This document shows, piece by piece, positions 7,039-13,954 of a DNA stretch of 26,131 nucleotides (positions are counted from its first letter, which is position 1; every line of letters starts with the position of its first letter). The position numbers and the translations under genes are program-made. The stretch lies in NCBI GenBank assembly GCA_018710805.1, contig DVJG01000010.1:1-26131 (forward strand), given 5' to 3'. The notes beneath the pieces are model-generated. The model was not told where the DNA came from, made no database searches, and saw nothing but the letters and a program-made list of their open reading frames with translations. Origin of the DNA: Candidatus Faecousia faecipullorum. Its GTDB lineage: Bacteria; Bacillota; Clostridia; Oscillospirales; Oscillospiraceae.

Positions 7039-7041
7039 GGA

Positions 7042-8871
7042 TTATTCCTGATTTCTTTTCTTCATGAGGTTCCGCATCCGGGTGGCGTGGTCCAGTTCCC
7101 GCTTGCGGATACGCAGACTCTTGGGGGTGCATTCCAGCAGCTCGTCGTCGTTCAGGAACTCCAGACACTGCTCCAGAGAGAAGACCCGGGGCGGTGTCAG
7201 ACGGATGTTCTCGTCAGACCCAGCGGCACGCATATTGGTCAGCTGCTTGCGCTTACAGACGTTGACGGTCATGTCCTCGTTCCGGCTGCAAATGCCAACC
7301 ACCATTCCGGCGTAGACAGGGGTGCCGGGCTCAATGAACAGAGCGCCGCGCTCCTGGGCTGCGCCCAGGCCGTAGGCAACGGCCTCGCCGGTCTCAAAAG
7401 CAACCAGGGAGCCAACCTGGCGGCGCTCAATTTCACCCTTCATGGGTGCATAGGAATCGAGAACCGAGGACATGATGCCCTCGCCACGGGTGTCGGTGAG
7501 GAATTCGTTCCGGTAGCCGAAGAGACCGCGGGAAGGGACCAGGAACTCCAGACGGTAGCGGCTGCCCATGGGGGTCATGCCCAGAAGGTCGCCCTTGCGC
7601 TTGCCCATTTTCTCAATGACGGCGCCCATGCACTCTTCGGGCACGTCGGCAACCATCCGTTCAATGGGCTCGCAGATTTTTCCGTCAATTTCCTTGGTCA
7701 GCACGCGAGGGGTGGACACGGAGAATTCGTAGCCCTCCCGGCGCATGGTCTCCATGAGGATAGACAGGTGCATCTCGCCGCGGCCTGCCACATTGAAGGC
7801 ATCGGTGCCCTGCTCCGTGACGTGGAGGGACACGTCCTTCAGAAGCTCCCGTTCCAGACGGTCCCGCAGGTTCCGGGAGGTGACGAACTTGCCTTCCTTG
7901 CCTGCAAAGGGGGAATCGTTGACGGCGAAGGTCATCTCAATGGTGGGGTCGGAAATCTTCACAAAGGGCAGAGGCTCCACCAGCTCGGGGGCGCAGAGGG
8001 TGCGGCCAATGGTGATGTCCGCCATACCGGACAGAGCCACGATTTCACCGGCGGAGGCCTCCTGAATGGGGTTCTTGCCCAGGCCGTCAAATTCGTACAG
8101 AGCTACGACCTTGCCCTTCTGCTTTACATCGGGGTTGTGGTAGTCGCAGATGGTGACTTCCTGGTTGACCTTAATGGTGCCCCGCTCTACACGACCCACG
8201 GCGATGCGGCCTACGTATTCGTTATAGTCGATGGAGGAGACCAGCAGCTGCAGGGGGGCGTTCTTGTCGCCCTGGGGGGCGGGAATATAGTTCACGATGG
8301 TCTCAAAGAGGGGAGTCAAGTCGGTGCCCACTTCGCCGGGACCGTAGGAAGCGGTGCCCTGACGGCCGGAGCAGAACACCGTGGGGGAGTTGAACTGCTC
8401 GTCTGTGGCGTCCAGGTCCAGCAGAAGCTCCAAAACCTCTTCCATGACCTCTTCGATACGGGCGTCGGGTCTGTCAATCTTATTGACGGCAACAATGACC
8501 TTGTGGCCCAGTTCCAATGCCTTCTGAAGGACGAACCGGGTCTGGGGCATGGGACCCTCGGCGGCGTCCACCAGCAGGATGACACCGTTGACCATTTTCA
8601 GAATGCGCTCCACCTCGCCGCCAAAGTCGGCGTGGCCCGGGGTGTCTACAATGTTGATCTTATAGTCTTTGTAGTGTACAGAGGTGTTCTTTGCCAGAAT
8701 GGTAATGCCGCGCTCCCGTTCCAGATCGCCGGAGTCCATGACGCGCTCCACCGTGGCCTGGTTCTCCCGGTAGATGCCGCCCTGCTTGAGCATTTCATCC
8801 ACCAGAGTGGTTTTGCCATGGTCAACGTGGGCAATGATGGCAATATTGCGAATATTTTCCTGAGATACCAT
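7042..8871 (-). CDS. typA: Translational GTPase TypA/BipA
   Basis: The 609-residue product has EF-G-like architecture. Near the N-terminus are the GTPase motifs AHVDHGKTT (about 14-22), DTPGHADFGGEVER and NKIDRPDAR. Domain II, a G''-less domain III/V region, and the BipA-specific C-terminal domain follow (for example SRGLFGYRNEFLTDTRGEG and RVFSLEQCLEFLNDDELLE). TypA binds the 70S ribosome and supports growth under stress and at low temperature, including 50S assembly. ATG 8871 (MVSQENIRN) was chosen because AAAGGAG lies 8 bases upstream and the promoter is further up; a longer in-frame start at 8931 would overlap the -10 region. Length matches the family (about 607). Confidence 0.96.
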   Translation of the reverse strand: MVSQENIRNIAIIAHVDHGKTTLVDEMLKQGGIYRENQATVERVMDSGDLERERGITILAKNTSVHYKDYKINIVDTPGHADFGGEVERILKMVNGVILLVDAAEGPMPQTRFVLQKALELGHKVIVAVNKIDRPDARIEEVMEEVLELLLDLDATDEQFNSPTVFCSGRQGTASYGPGEVGTDLTPLFETIVNYIPAPQGDKNAPLQLLVSSIDYNEYVGRIAVGRVERGTIKVNQEVTICDYHNPDVKQKGKVVALYEFDGLGKNPIQEASAGEIVALSGMADITIGRTLCAPELVEPLPFVKISDPTIEMTFAVNDSPFAGKEGKFVTSRNLRDRLERELLKDVSLHVTEQGTDAFNVAGRGEMHLSILMETMRREGYEFSVSTPRVLTKEIDGKICEPIERMVADVPEECMGAVIEKMGKRKGDLLGMTPMGSRYRLEFLVPSRGLFGYRNEFLTDTRGEGIMSSVLDSYAPMKGEIERRQVGSLVAFETGEAVAYGLGAAQERGALFIEPGTPVYAGMVVGICSRNEDMTVNVCKRKQLTNMRAAGSDENIRLTPPRVFSLEQCLEFLNDDELLECTPKSLRIRKRELDHATRMRNLMKKRNQE

Positions 8872-8921
8872 ATTTGAAACTCCTTTGCAAGTTCGTAAAT
8901 GTCCAAAACTCTCAATTTCAA

Positions 8922-8950
8922 AATATAGCACATTGCCGAAATAAATGCAA
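8922..8950 (-). promoter_or_regulatory. Promoter of typA
   Basis: On the minus strand TTGCAT (complement of 8945-8950) and TATATT (complement of 8922-8927) are spaced 17 bases apart. The start of transcription should be near 8915, giving a leader of about 45 bases before ATG 8871. The -10 overlaps the longer alternative typA start, which argues against that start. Confidence 0.78.
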
Positions 8951-9040
8951 CATATTTGGTGATTTTCCCGAATAAAAACTGCACAAAAATCTCACTTCTT
9001 CAAGGGAAGATACGGGATATTTGATACGAAGGGCAGAAAA

Positions 9041-9068
9041 CACCCCGTTCCGCCCAGGGAACGGGGTG
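9041..9068 (-). terminator. Terminator of the ABC exporter operon
   Basis: An 11-bp GC-rich stem CACCCCGTTCC / GGAACGGGGTG (9041-9051 and 9058-9068) with a 6-base loop starts 4 bases past the stop of the exporter gene. On the minus strand it is followed by TTTTCTG. The short U-tract makes it a moderate but convincing terminator. Confidence 0.8.
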
Positions 9069-9072
9069 AATT

Positions 9073-10956
9073 TTACTGGGCCTGCAGCTGCTGCTTCTCG
9101 TATTGGAGGGTGTAGAGCTGGTAGTAGCGTCCTTTCTGGTGCAGAAGGGCCTGATGGGTGCCCTGCTCCAAGATTTCGCCGTGGTCCAGGAGGATGATGT
9201 TGTCCGCGTGCTGGATGGTGGAAAGTCGGTGGGCAACAATGAGCATGGTGCCGATGTTTCTCATTTTTTCCAGAGAGTCCTGAATGAGAATTTCGGTTTC
9301 GGTGTCGATGTTGGCCGTGGCCTCGTCCAGAATCATGACGCTGGGCTTGTGAATGATGGTCCGGGCAAAGCTCAACAGCTGGCGCTGGCCTGCGGAGAAG
9401 TTGTTGCCCCGCTCCCGGACAATTTCGTCCAGGCCGCCGTCCAGCTTTTTGATGAAGCCGTCGGCGTTGACATAGCGGCAGACCTGCCAGATCTCTTCGT
9501 CGGATACGTCATCCAGCCGCAGAAGGATGTTGCTGCGGATGTCGCCGGAGAAGAGCTGGACATCCTGCAGCATCTGACCGAAGTGACGGCGCAGGCTGGA
9601 AATTTTGATTTTCTTGATGTCAATGCCGTCGATGAGAATCTGGCCCTTCTGGATGTCGTAATTGTGGCAGATGAGGGAGAGAATCGTGGACTTTCCGGAG
9701 CCTGTGGCGCCGACAAAGGCCACTGTCTCGTGGGGCATCACATGGAAGGACACACCTTTGAGCACCCACTCACCGGGCTTGTATGCAAACCACACGTCCT
9801 TGAATTCAATTTCGCCGCGAATCTCGGGAAGCTCCATGGCGTCGGGGGCGTCCACCACTTCGGGAACCATGTCCAGAATGGTGAAAATCTTCTCGGCAGA
9901 GGCGAAGGACCTCTGCAGCATATCAAACTGCTCCGCCAGGGTCTGGATGGGGTTAAAGAACTTGGAGATGTACATATAGAAGGCTACCACAATCTCACTG
10001 GTGATGGTCTGGCCCAGGAAGGAGCGGTCCTGGATGTAGCCCTTGGCGCCCAGGTAGAAGAGAGCCAGGTTGGAGGAAATGAAGAGCATATACACCATAG
10101 GCCGGAAAATGCCGAACACCAGCATACGCTCGTGCTTTGCCTTCTGCAGCCGCTGGCTCTTCTCCATAAAGTCTGCCATTTTCCGGTCTTCCTGGTTGAA
10201 AATCTGGGTGATTTTGATGCCGGAGAGGTTTTCGGAGAGGTAGGTGTTCAGGTCTGTGGTGGCGTTGTTAACCTTTCTGTGGACCTTCCGGGAGAACTTC
10301 CGGAAAATCATGGTAAAGAGCACAATGAACGGCACGAAGCACAGAACCATCAGGGTCAGGGCGTAGTTCAGCAGAAGCATCGCCCCCAGAACGCCGAAGA
10401 CCACCATGATGTTTTTCACCAGGGTCACCAGAATGTTGGTGAACATATAGGAAATGGCGTTGGGGTCGTTGGTGACCCGGGTCACCAGCTTGCCCACGGG
10501 GATGTTGTTCAGCTGGTCATGGCTCAGGGCTTCCACGTGGGTGAATACGTCTTCCCGGAGCTGGGAGAGGATTTTCTGACCGATTTTTTGCAGAATCATG
10601 GCCTGAAAGTAGGTGCAGATCAGGCTCACCGCCAGGATGCCGCCGTACAGCGCCACCCGGACGTACAGGTCCCGCAGTTCAAAATCGTTTTTCACCAGGG
10701 CCTGGATGTCGCCTACCAGAAGGGGGGAAACCAGGTCGTAGACGATGGAAATGAGCATGATGATGAGGGTCAGGACAAATTCCTTCCAGTAGGGCTTGGC
10801 ATAGCCCATCAGGCGGCGGATAATCTCCCCATCCGGCATATTCCGGTCGTAGCCCATGGCCTTTTTATTTTGTTCTTTGAGATAGATCACCACAAACACC
10901 AGGGTGAACACCCCGATGGTGGCGCCAACGATGAGAAGCGGCAGATATTCACGCAT
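9073..10956 (-). CDS. bmrD: ABC exporter half-transporter, canonical-site subunit (BmrD/YheH-like)
   Basis: This 627-residue half-transporter has an N-terminal six-helix exporter domain (about 1-350) and an ATPase domain: Walker A GATGSGKST, signature FSAGQRQLLSFAR, Walker B MILDEATANIDTETE (about 540-553) and H-loop VAHRLST. The catalytic glutamate after Walker B is present. The SAGQ signature and IDTETE phrase are typical of BmrD/YheH and LmrD-type subunits that pair with a degenerate partner. The ATG lies inside the end of the preceding subunit gene (8-base overlap ATGCGTGA), as expected for an obligate heterodimer. Substrates are probably amphipathic drugs or lipids; this is inferred from the family. 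Confidence 0.88.
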   Translation of the reverse strand: MREYLPLLIVGATIGVFTLVFVVIYLKEQNKKAMGYDRNMPDGEIIRRLMGYAKPYWKEFVLTLIIMLISIVYDLVSPLLVGDIQALVKNDFELRDLYVRVALYGGILAVSLICTYFQAMILQKIGQKILSQLREDVFTHVEALSHDQLNNIPVGKLVTRVTNDPNAISYMFTNILVTLVKNIMVVFGVLGAMLLLNYALTLMVLCFVPFIVLFTMIFRKFSRKVHRKVNNATTDLNTYLSENLSGIKITQIFNQEDRKMADFMEKSQRLQKAKHERMLVFGIFRPMVYMLFISSNLALFYLGAKGYIQDRSFLGQTITSEIVVAFYMYISKFFNPIQTLAEQFDMLQRSFASAEKIFTILDMVPEVVDAPDAMELPEIRGEIEFKDVWFAYKPGEWVLKGVSFHVMPHETVAFVGATGSGKSTILSLICHNYDIQKGQILIDGIDIKKIKISSLRRHFGQMLQDVQLFSGDIRSNILLRLDDVSDEEIWQVCRYVNADGFIKKLDGGLDEIVRERGNNFSAGQRQLLSFARTIIHKPSVMILDEATANIDTETEILIQDSLEKMRNIGTMLIVAHRLSTIQHADNIILLDHGEILEQGTHQALLHQKGRYYQLYTLQYEKQQLQAQ

Positions 10957-12730
10957 TGTAAGCTACCCCCTCTTCTTCCAGTTTCTGCAGGTCCACCATT
11001 TTTTTGTAGGCGGCGCAGCTTTCGTAGAGCTCCTCGTGGGTGCCCATGGCGGCAAGCTTACCGTCGTCGATGAAGAGAATTTTATCCATCTGGGCGATGG
11101 TGGAAATCCGGTGGGCAATGAGGATGGTGGTTTTTCCGGCTCTGGTTTCGTGGAGATTGGAGAGGATGGTTTCCTCGGTTTTGGTGTCCACGGCGGAGAC
11201 GGAGTCATCCAGAATCAGGATGGGAGCATCCCGCAGGAGGGCCCGGGCAATGGAGATGCGCTGCTTCTGACCGCCGGAGACCGTGACGCCCCGCTCGCCC
11301 AGAATCGTGTCGTAGCCCTGCTGGAATTCCTTGATGTTTCCATGGACATCGGCCATTTTCGCCGCCCGGGCAATGGCGGAGTGGCTGTAGCCGGGCACGC
11401 CGAAGGCGATGTTCTGCTCAATGGTGTCGGAGAACAGGAAGTTATCCTGAGGCACATAGGCGCAGGCGGAGCGCACCGAATGAATGGACACGTCGTTCAC
11501 ATCCTTGCCGTCAATGAACACTGTGCCGTCGGGGACGTTGTAGGTGCGAAGAATCAAATCCACCAAGGTGGTCTTGCCGGAGCCGGTTTTTCCCACGAGA
11601 CCCACGTTTTCGCCTGCATGGATGGTAAAGGACACGTGCTCCAGGGCGTCGTACTCCCCGTCGGGGTAGCGGAAGCTCAGGTCCCGGAACTCAATGTCGC
11701 CCCGGACGTCATGCAGGTCTTCCACGCCTTCCCGGTCCACCACCGTGGGCTTGGCGTCCAGAAGCTCGCTGACCCGCTCCAGAGAGGCTTTGCCCCGGGA
11801 GGTCATGTCCGTCAGTTCGGAAACCGCCATAATGGGCCAGACCACGGCATTGAAATAGCCGATGAACTCCACCAGCTGTCCGGCGTTGAATTTGTGCTGG
11901 TACACGAGATAGCCGCCGTAGCCCAGAATCACGCAGATGACGCTTTCCACAAACAGGGTCACGAGGATTCGCAGAAGCACAGCGGCCTTGGTGTGGGCGA
12001 CGTTGGCCTCTTCGTTTTCCTTGTTGAGCTCCCGGAAGGCCATAAGCTCCTTGGCTTCCTTTACAAAGGCCTTGATAACGGCAATGCCGGAAAAGATCTC
12101 CTGAGAAAAGTCCGAGAGCCGGGAAAAGCACTCCTGACGGTAGTCCCATTTGCGCTCCATGTTTGCGCCGATGACCACCGCGGCCCACATAAGAAACAGC
12201 ATGGGAATCATGGACAGAAGCGTCAGCATATGGTCCATATTCCACATTTTGATGACTGCCAGAACCCCGAGGAACAGGGCGTCACAGAACATCATGATGC
12301 CCCAGCCGTAGCACTCCTGGACCGTGTCCAGGTCGTTGGTAAAGAGGCTCATGAGATTGCCCACCTTGTTGACCTGGTAGTATTCCCGGCTCAGGTGGCG
12401 GCAGTTGTCGAACATCTTCTCCCGCAGGTCGGCCTCCACCCGAATGGCGGCGCCGAAGAAGCAGACACGCCAGGTAAAGCGGCCAATTACCAGGGACAAA
12501 ATGATGCCTACCATGGGCATACAAATCTTATCCAGCAGGAAATCCATGTCGAAAACCATCCGGGTGCCATTGACCGTGGCGTAGCCTGTGTTCATGCCAT
12601 TGATGACCATGCGGTACAGTTCCGGCACCAGCAGCTGCATATAGTCCACCAGAATCAGCGCCGCCAGGCCTCCAAGAAGCATTCCGCCGTATTTCACATA
12701 ATATCGGTTGATATGTTTCCCGAATATCAC
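10949..12730 (-). CDS. bmrC: ABC exporter half-transporter, degenerate-site subunit (BmrC/YheI-like)
   Basis: The 593-residue partner has an exporter membrane domain and an ATPase domain with Walker A GKTGSGKTT, signature VSGGQKQRISIARALL, and Walker B LILDDSVSAVD (about 504-514), where Asp replaces the usual catalytic Glu, then H-loop IAHRIST. One canonical and one degenerate ATP site is the hallmark of BmrCD, LmrCD and TM287/288 exporters. I place the start at GTG 12730: the rich site AGGAAGGAAGGG lies 6 bases upstream and the promoter -10 is at 12768-12773, so the longer in-frame ATGs at 12820 and 12769 would be at or before the transcription start. With GTG the protein begins (M)IFGKHINRYY and has the length of B. 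subtilis BmrC (about 585). Confidence 0.87.
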   Translation of the reverse strand: MIFGKHINRYYVKYGGMLLGGLAALILVDYMQLLVPELYRMVINGMNTGYATVNGTRMVFDMDFLLDKICMPMVGIILSLVIGRFTWRVCFFGAAIRVEADLREKMFDNCRHLSREYYQVNKVGNLMSLFTNDLDTVQECYGWGIMMFCDALFLGVLAVIKMWNMDHMLTLLSMIPMLFLMWAAVVIGANMERKWDYRQECFSRLSDFSQEIFSGIAVIKAFVKEAKELMAFRELNKENEEANVAHTKAAVLLRILVTLFVESVICVILGYGGYLVYQHKFNAGQLVEFIGYFNAVVWPIMAVSELTDMTSRGKASLERVSELLDAKPTVVDREGVEDLHDVRGDIEFRDLSFRYPDGEYDALEHVSFTIHAGENVGLVGKTGSGKTTLVDLILRTYNVPDGTVFIDGKDVNDVSIHSVRSACAYVPQDNFLFSDTIEQNIAFGVPGYSHSAIARAAKMADVHGNIKEFQQGYDTILGERGVTVSGGQKQRISIARALLRDAPILILDDSVSAVDTKTEETILSNLHETRAGKTTILIAHRISTIAQMDKILFIDDGKLAAMGTHEELYESCAAYKKMVDLQKLEEEGVAYNA

Positions 12731-12767
12731 AAAATTCCCTTCCTTCCTACAAAATACAGTACGAGCC

Positions 12768-12796
12768 ATTATAGCACGGTTTTTTTCATTTGGCAA
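12768..12796 (-). promoter_or_regulatory. Promoter of the bmrCD-like operon
   Basis: On the minus strand TTGCCA (complement of 12791-12796) is followed after 17 bases by a perfect TATAAT (complement of 12768-12773). The expected transcript starts near 12761, leaving a leader of only about 30 bases before GTG 12730. That leaves no room for a BmrB-like leader peptide and attenuator as described for B. subtilis bmrCD. Confidence 0.85.
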
Positions 12797-12840
12797 CTGG
12801 TTTAGAAGACATATTTCCACTACACAAACACAAACGGGGG

Positions 12841-12930
12841 CGGAAGAGACTTCTCTATACCGACGTACAGTTTGTCAAAAAAGCCCCACAGGGGATTTTT
12901 GACAGGCTAAGCGCCGGAAGAGACTTCTCT
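12841..12930. repeat. Pair of 16-bp direct repeats
   Basis: CGGAAGAGACTTCTCT occurs at 12841-12856 and again at 12915-12930, 74 bases apart. The second copy is part of a 13-bp hairpin. The bidirectional terminator hairpin lies between the two copies. The pair may mark a local duplication of a terminator arm. Confidence 0.7.
12873..12904. terminator. Bidirectional intrinsic terminator
   Basis: The arms TGTCAAAAA (12873-12881) and TTTTTGACA (12896-12904) enclose a CCCC-ACA-GGGG core. On both strands a short GC stem is followed by five or more T residues, so it can end transcription from either side. On the minus strand it follows the DUF3786 gene and separates it from the exporter promoter. 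Confidence 0.75.
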
Positions 12931-12940
12931 CTTCCGGCGC
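12911..12940 (-). terminator. Strong hairpin after the DUF3786 gene
   Basis: A perfect 13-bp stem GCGCCGGAAGAGA / TCTCTTCCGGCGC (12911-12923 and 12928-12940) with loop CTTC begins 9 bases after the DUF3786 stop. The minus-strand sequence after it (TTAGCC) is a poor U-tract, so it may protect the 3' end while the hairpin at 12873-12904 does the terminating. Confidence 0.55.
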
Positions 12941-12949
12941 AAAAGCCGT

Positions 12950-13561
12950 TTACAGCGCTCTGGAGATGGCGCCGATCAGCAGGTCTCCCGCCACCACCCG
13001 GTCTTCGGCGGCGAAGCCCTCCGCAAAATTGTCGGAGTACAGCACCTGCGCGTTGGGCGGGAACTCGTCGTCTCCCTCCCAGATCAGAATCTGCATTTTG
13101 TAGTCTCCGATAAAGTCGAATTGATAGCCCGCGTCTCCGTGCCTGAGGGGGACCCCTCCCAGCTTTTCACAGGCGGCCCGGAAGGCGCCGATCCGGGTGC
13201 CGAAGGTGAAGGCACTTCGATTCAGAATGCGGCCTGTGTAGGGCTTGATATACATTTCCCCCCAGGGCATCTCCCGGAAGGTTTTCCATTCTCCCTTCCA
13301 GGCCACATCCCGGCTTTCCAGCAGATAGCGCAGAAGAAAGGTCTGGACAGGCCGCGGCGGTTCCTTGCCGCCGTCGGTGGGACGAATCACCGCCTCCGGA
13401 TGGGAAACGGCGTATTCTCTTCCCAGAAGTTTCAGGAAAAATTCGTGCCCATCCCATTTCACATCCCGCAAACGGTCCAGAGCCTCCTGGGGGTCTAAAT
13501 TCCGGAAAAGTTCCGCGTAATGGGCGAAGGGAACCTCATCTTTGTGATTTTCAAATTCCAT
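12950..13561 (-). CDS. DUF3786 domain-containing protein
   Basis: This 203-residue soluble protein matches the DUF3786 pattern: a middle FGTRIGAFRAACEKLGG, then GDAGYQFDFI, a WEGDDEFPPNAQVLYSDN block (about 160-178), and a C-terminal EDRVVAGDLLIGAI. The function of the family is not established; from memory it is mostly found in anaerobes, often those with corrinoid or Wood-Ljungdahl genes. Here it is the last gene of an apparent operon behind the corrinoid activator gene and the VOC gene (11-base gap). That makes a role in corrinoid or C1 metabolism a reasonable guess, not a demonstrated one. The start ATG follows AAGAGG by 7 bases. No membrane segment or clear metal motif is seen. Confidence 0.75.
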   Translation of the reverse strand: MEFENHKDEVPFAHYAELFRNLDPQEALDRLRDVKWDGHEFFLKLLGREYAVSHPEAVIRPTDGGKEPPRPVQTFLLRYLLESRDVAWKGEWKTFREMPWGEMYIKPYTGRILNRSAFTFGTRIGAFRAACEKLGGVPLRHGDAGYQFDFIGDYKMQILIWEGDDEFPPNAQVLYSDNFAEGFAAEDRVVAGDLLIGAISRAL

Positions 13562-13572
13562 AAAATAGCCTC

Positions 13573-13953
13573 TTACTCATGTAATTCCAGGGGCAGACCA
13601 TCGGGGTCCTTGAAAAAGGTGAACCGGCCGCCATTGCAGGTGTCCTCCCGAATGGGCTCCGTCTCAATGCCGAGGCTGTGGAGCCACGCTACCGCTGGTT
13701 CGATGTCCTCCACACGGAAGGCCAGATGCCGTAGCCCTTTGGCTTCCGGATTCGTTACCCGCTCCGGCGCCTGGGGCTTAATAAACAGTTCCAGCACCGT
13801 GTCCCCCAGCTGCAGCATCCGCAGATAATCCTGCTGTTCCGGGCGGTAAACCTCCCGAACCAGCCGGAAGCCCAGCTTATCGATATAAAATTCCTTGGCT
13901 TTGGCGTAATCTGAAGAGATTACAGCAATGTGATGCTGTTTCGCCAGAAACAT
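13573..13953 (-). CDS. gloA2: VOC-family protein, YaeR/GloA2-like
   Basis: The 126-residue protein has the two-module vicinal-oxygen-chelate fold of glyoxalase I relatives. It resembles the E. coli YaeR group: HHIAVISSDYAKAKEFY at the N-terminus, a PEAKGLRHLAF centre and FTFFKDPDGLPLELHE at the end. The four expected metal ligands are visible as H7 or H8, E55, H76 and E123. True substrates of this subgroup are unknown; it is commonly annotated as lactoylglutathione lyase, although Clostridia often lack glutathione. It starts 1 base after the stop of the corrinoid activator gene, with AGGAGG inside that junction, so translation is likely coupled. Confidence 0.85.
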   Translation of the reverse strand: MFLAKQHHIAVISSDYAKAKEFYIDKLGFRLVREVYRPEQQDYLRMLQLGDTVLELFIKPQAPERVTNPEAKGLRHLAFRVEDIEPAVAWLHSLGIETEPIREDTCNGGRFTFFKDPDGLPLELHE

Positions 13954-13954
13954 T

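Noticed and set aside
12731..12820. Longer N-terminus for the BmrC-like protein
   Set aside because: The in-frame ATGs at 12820 and 12769 lie upstream of, or inside, the promoter -10 box, and only the GTG at 12730 has a proper ribosome binding site.
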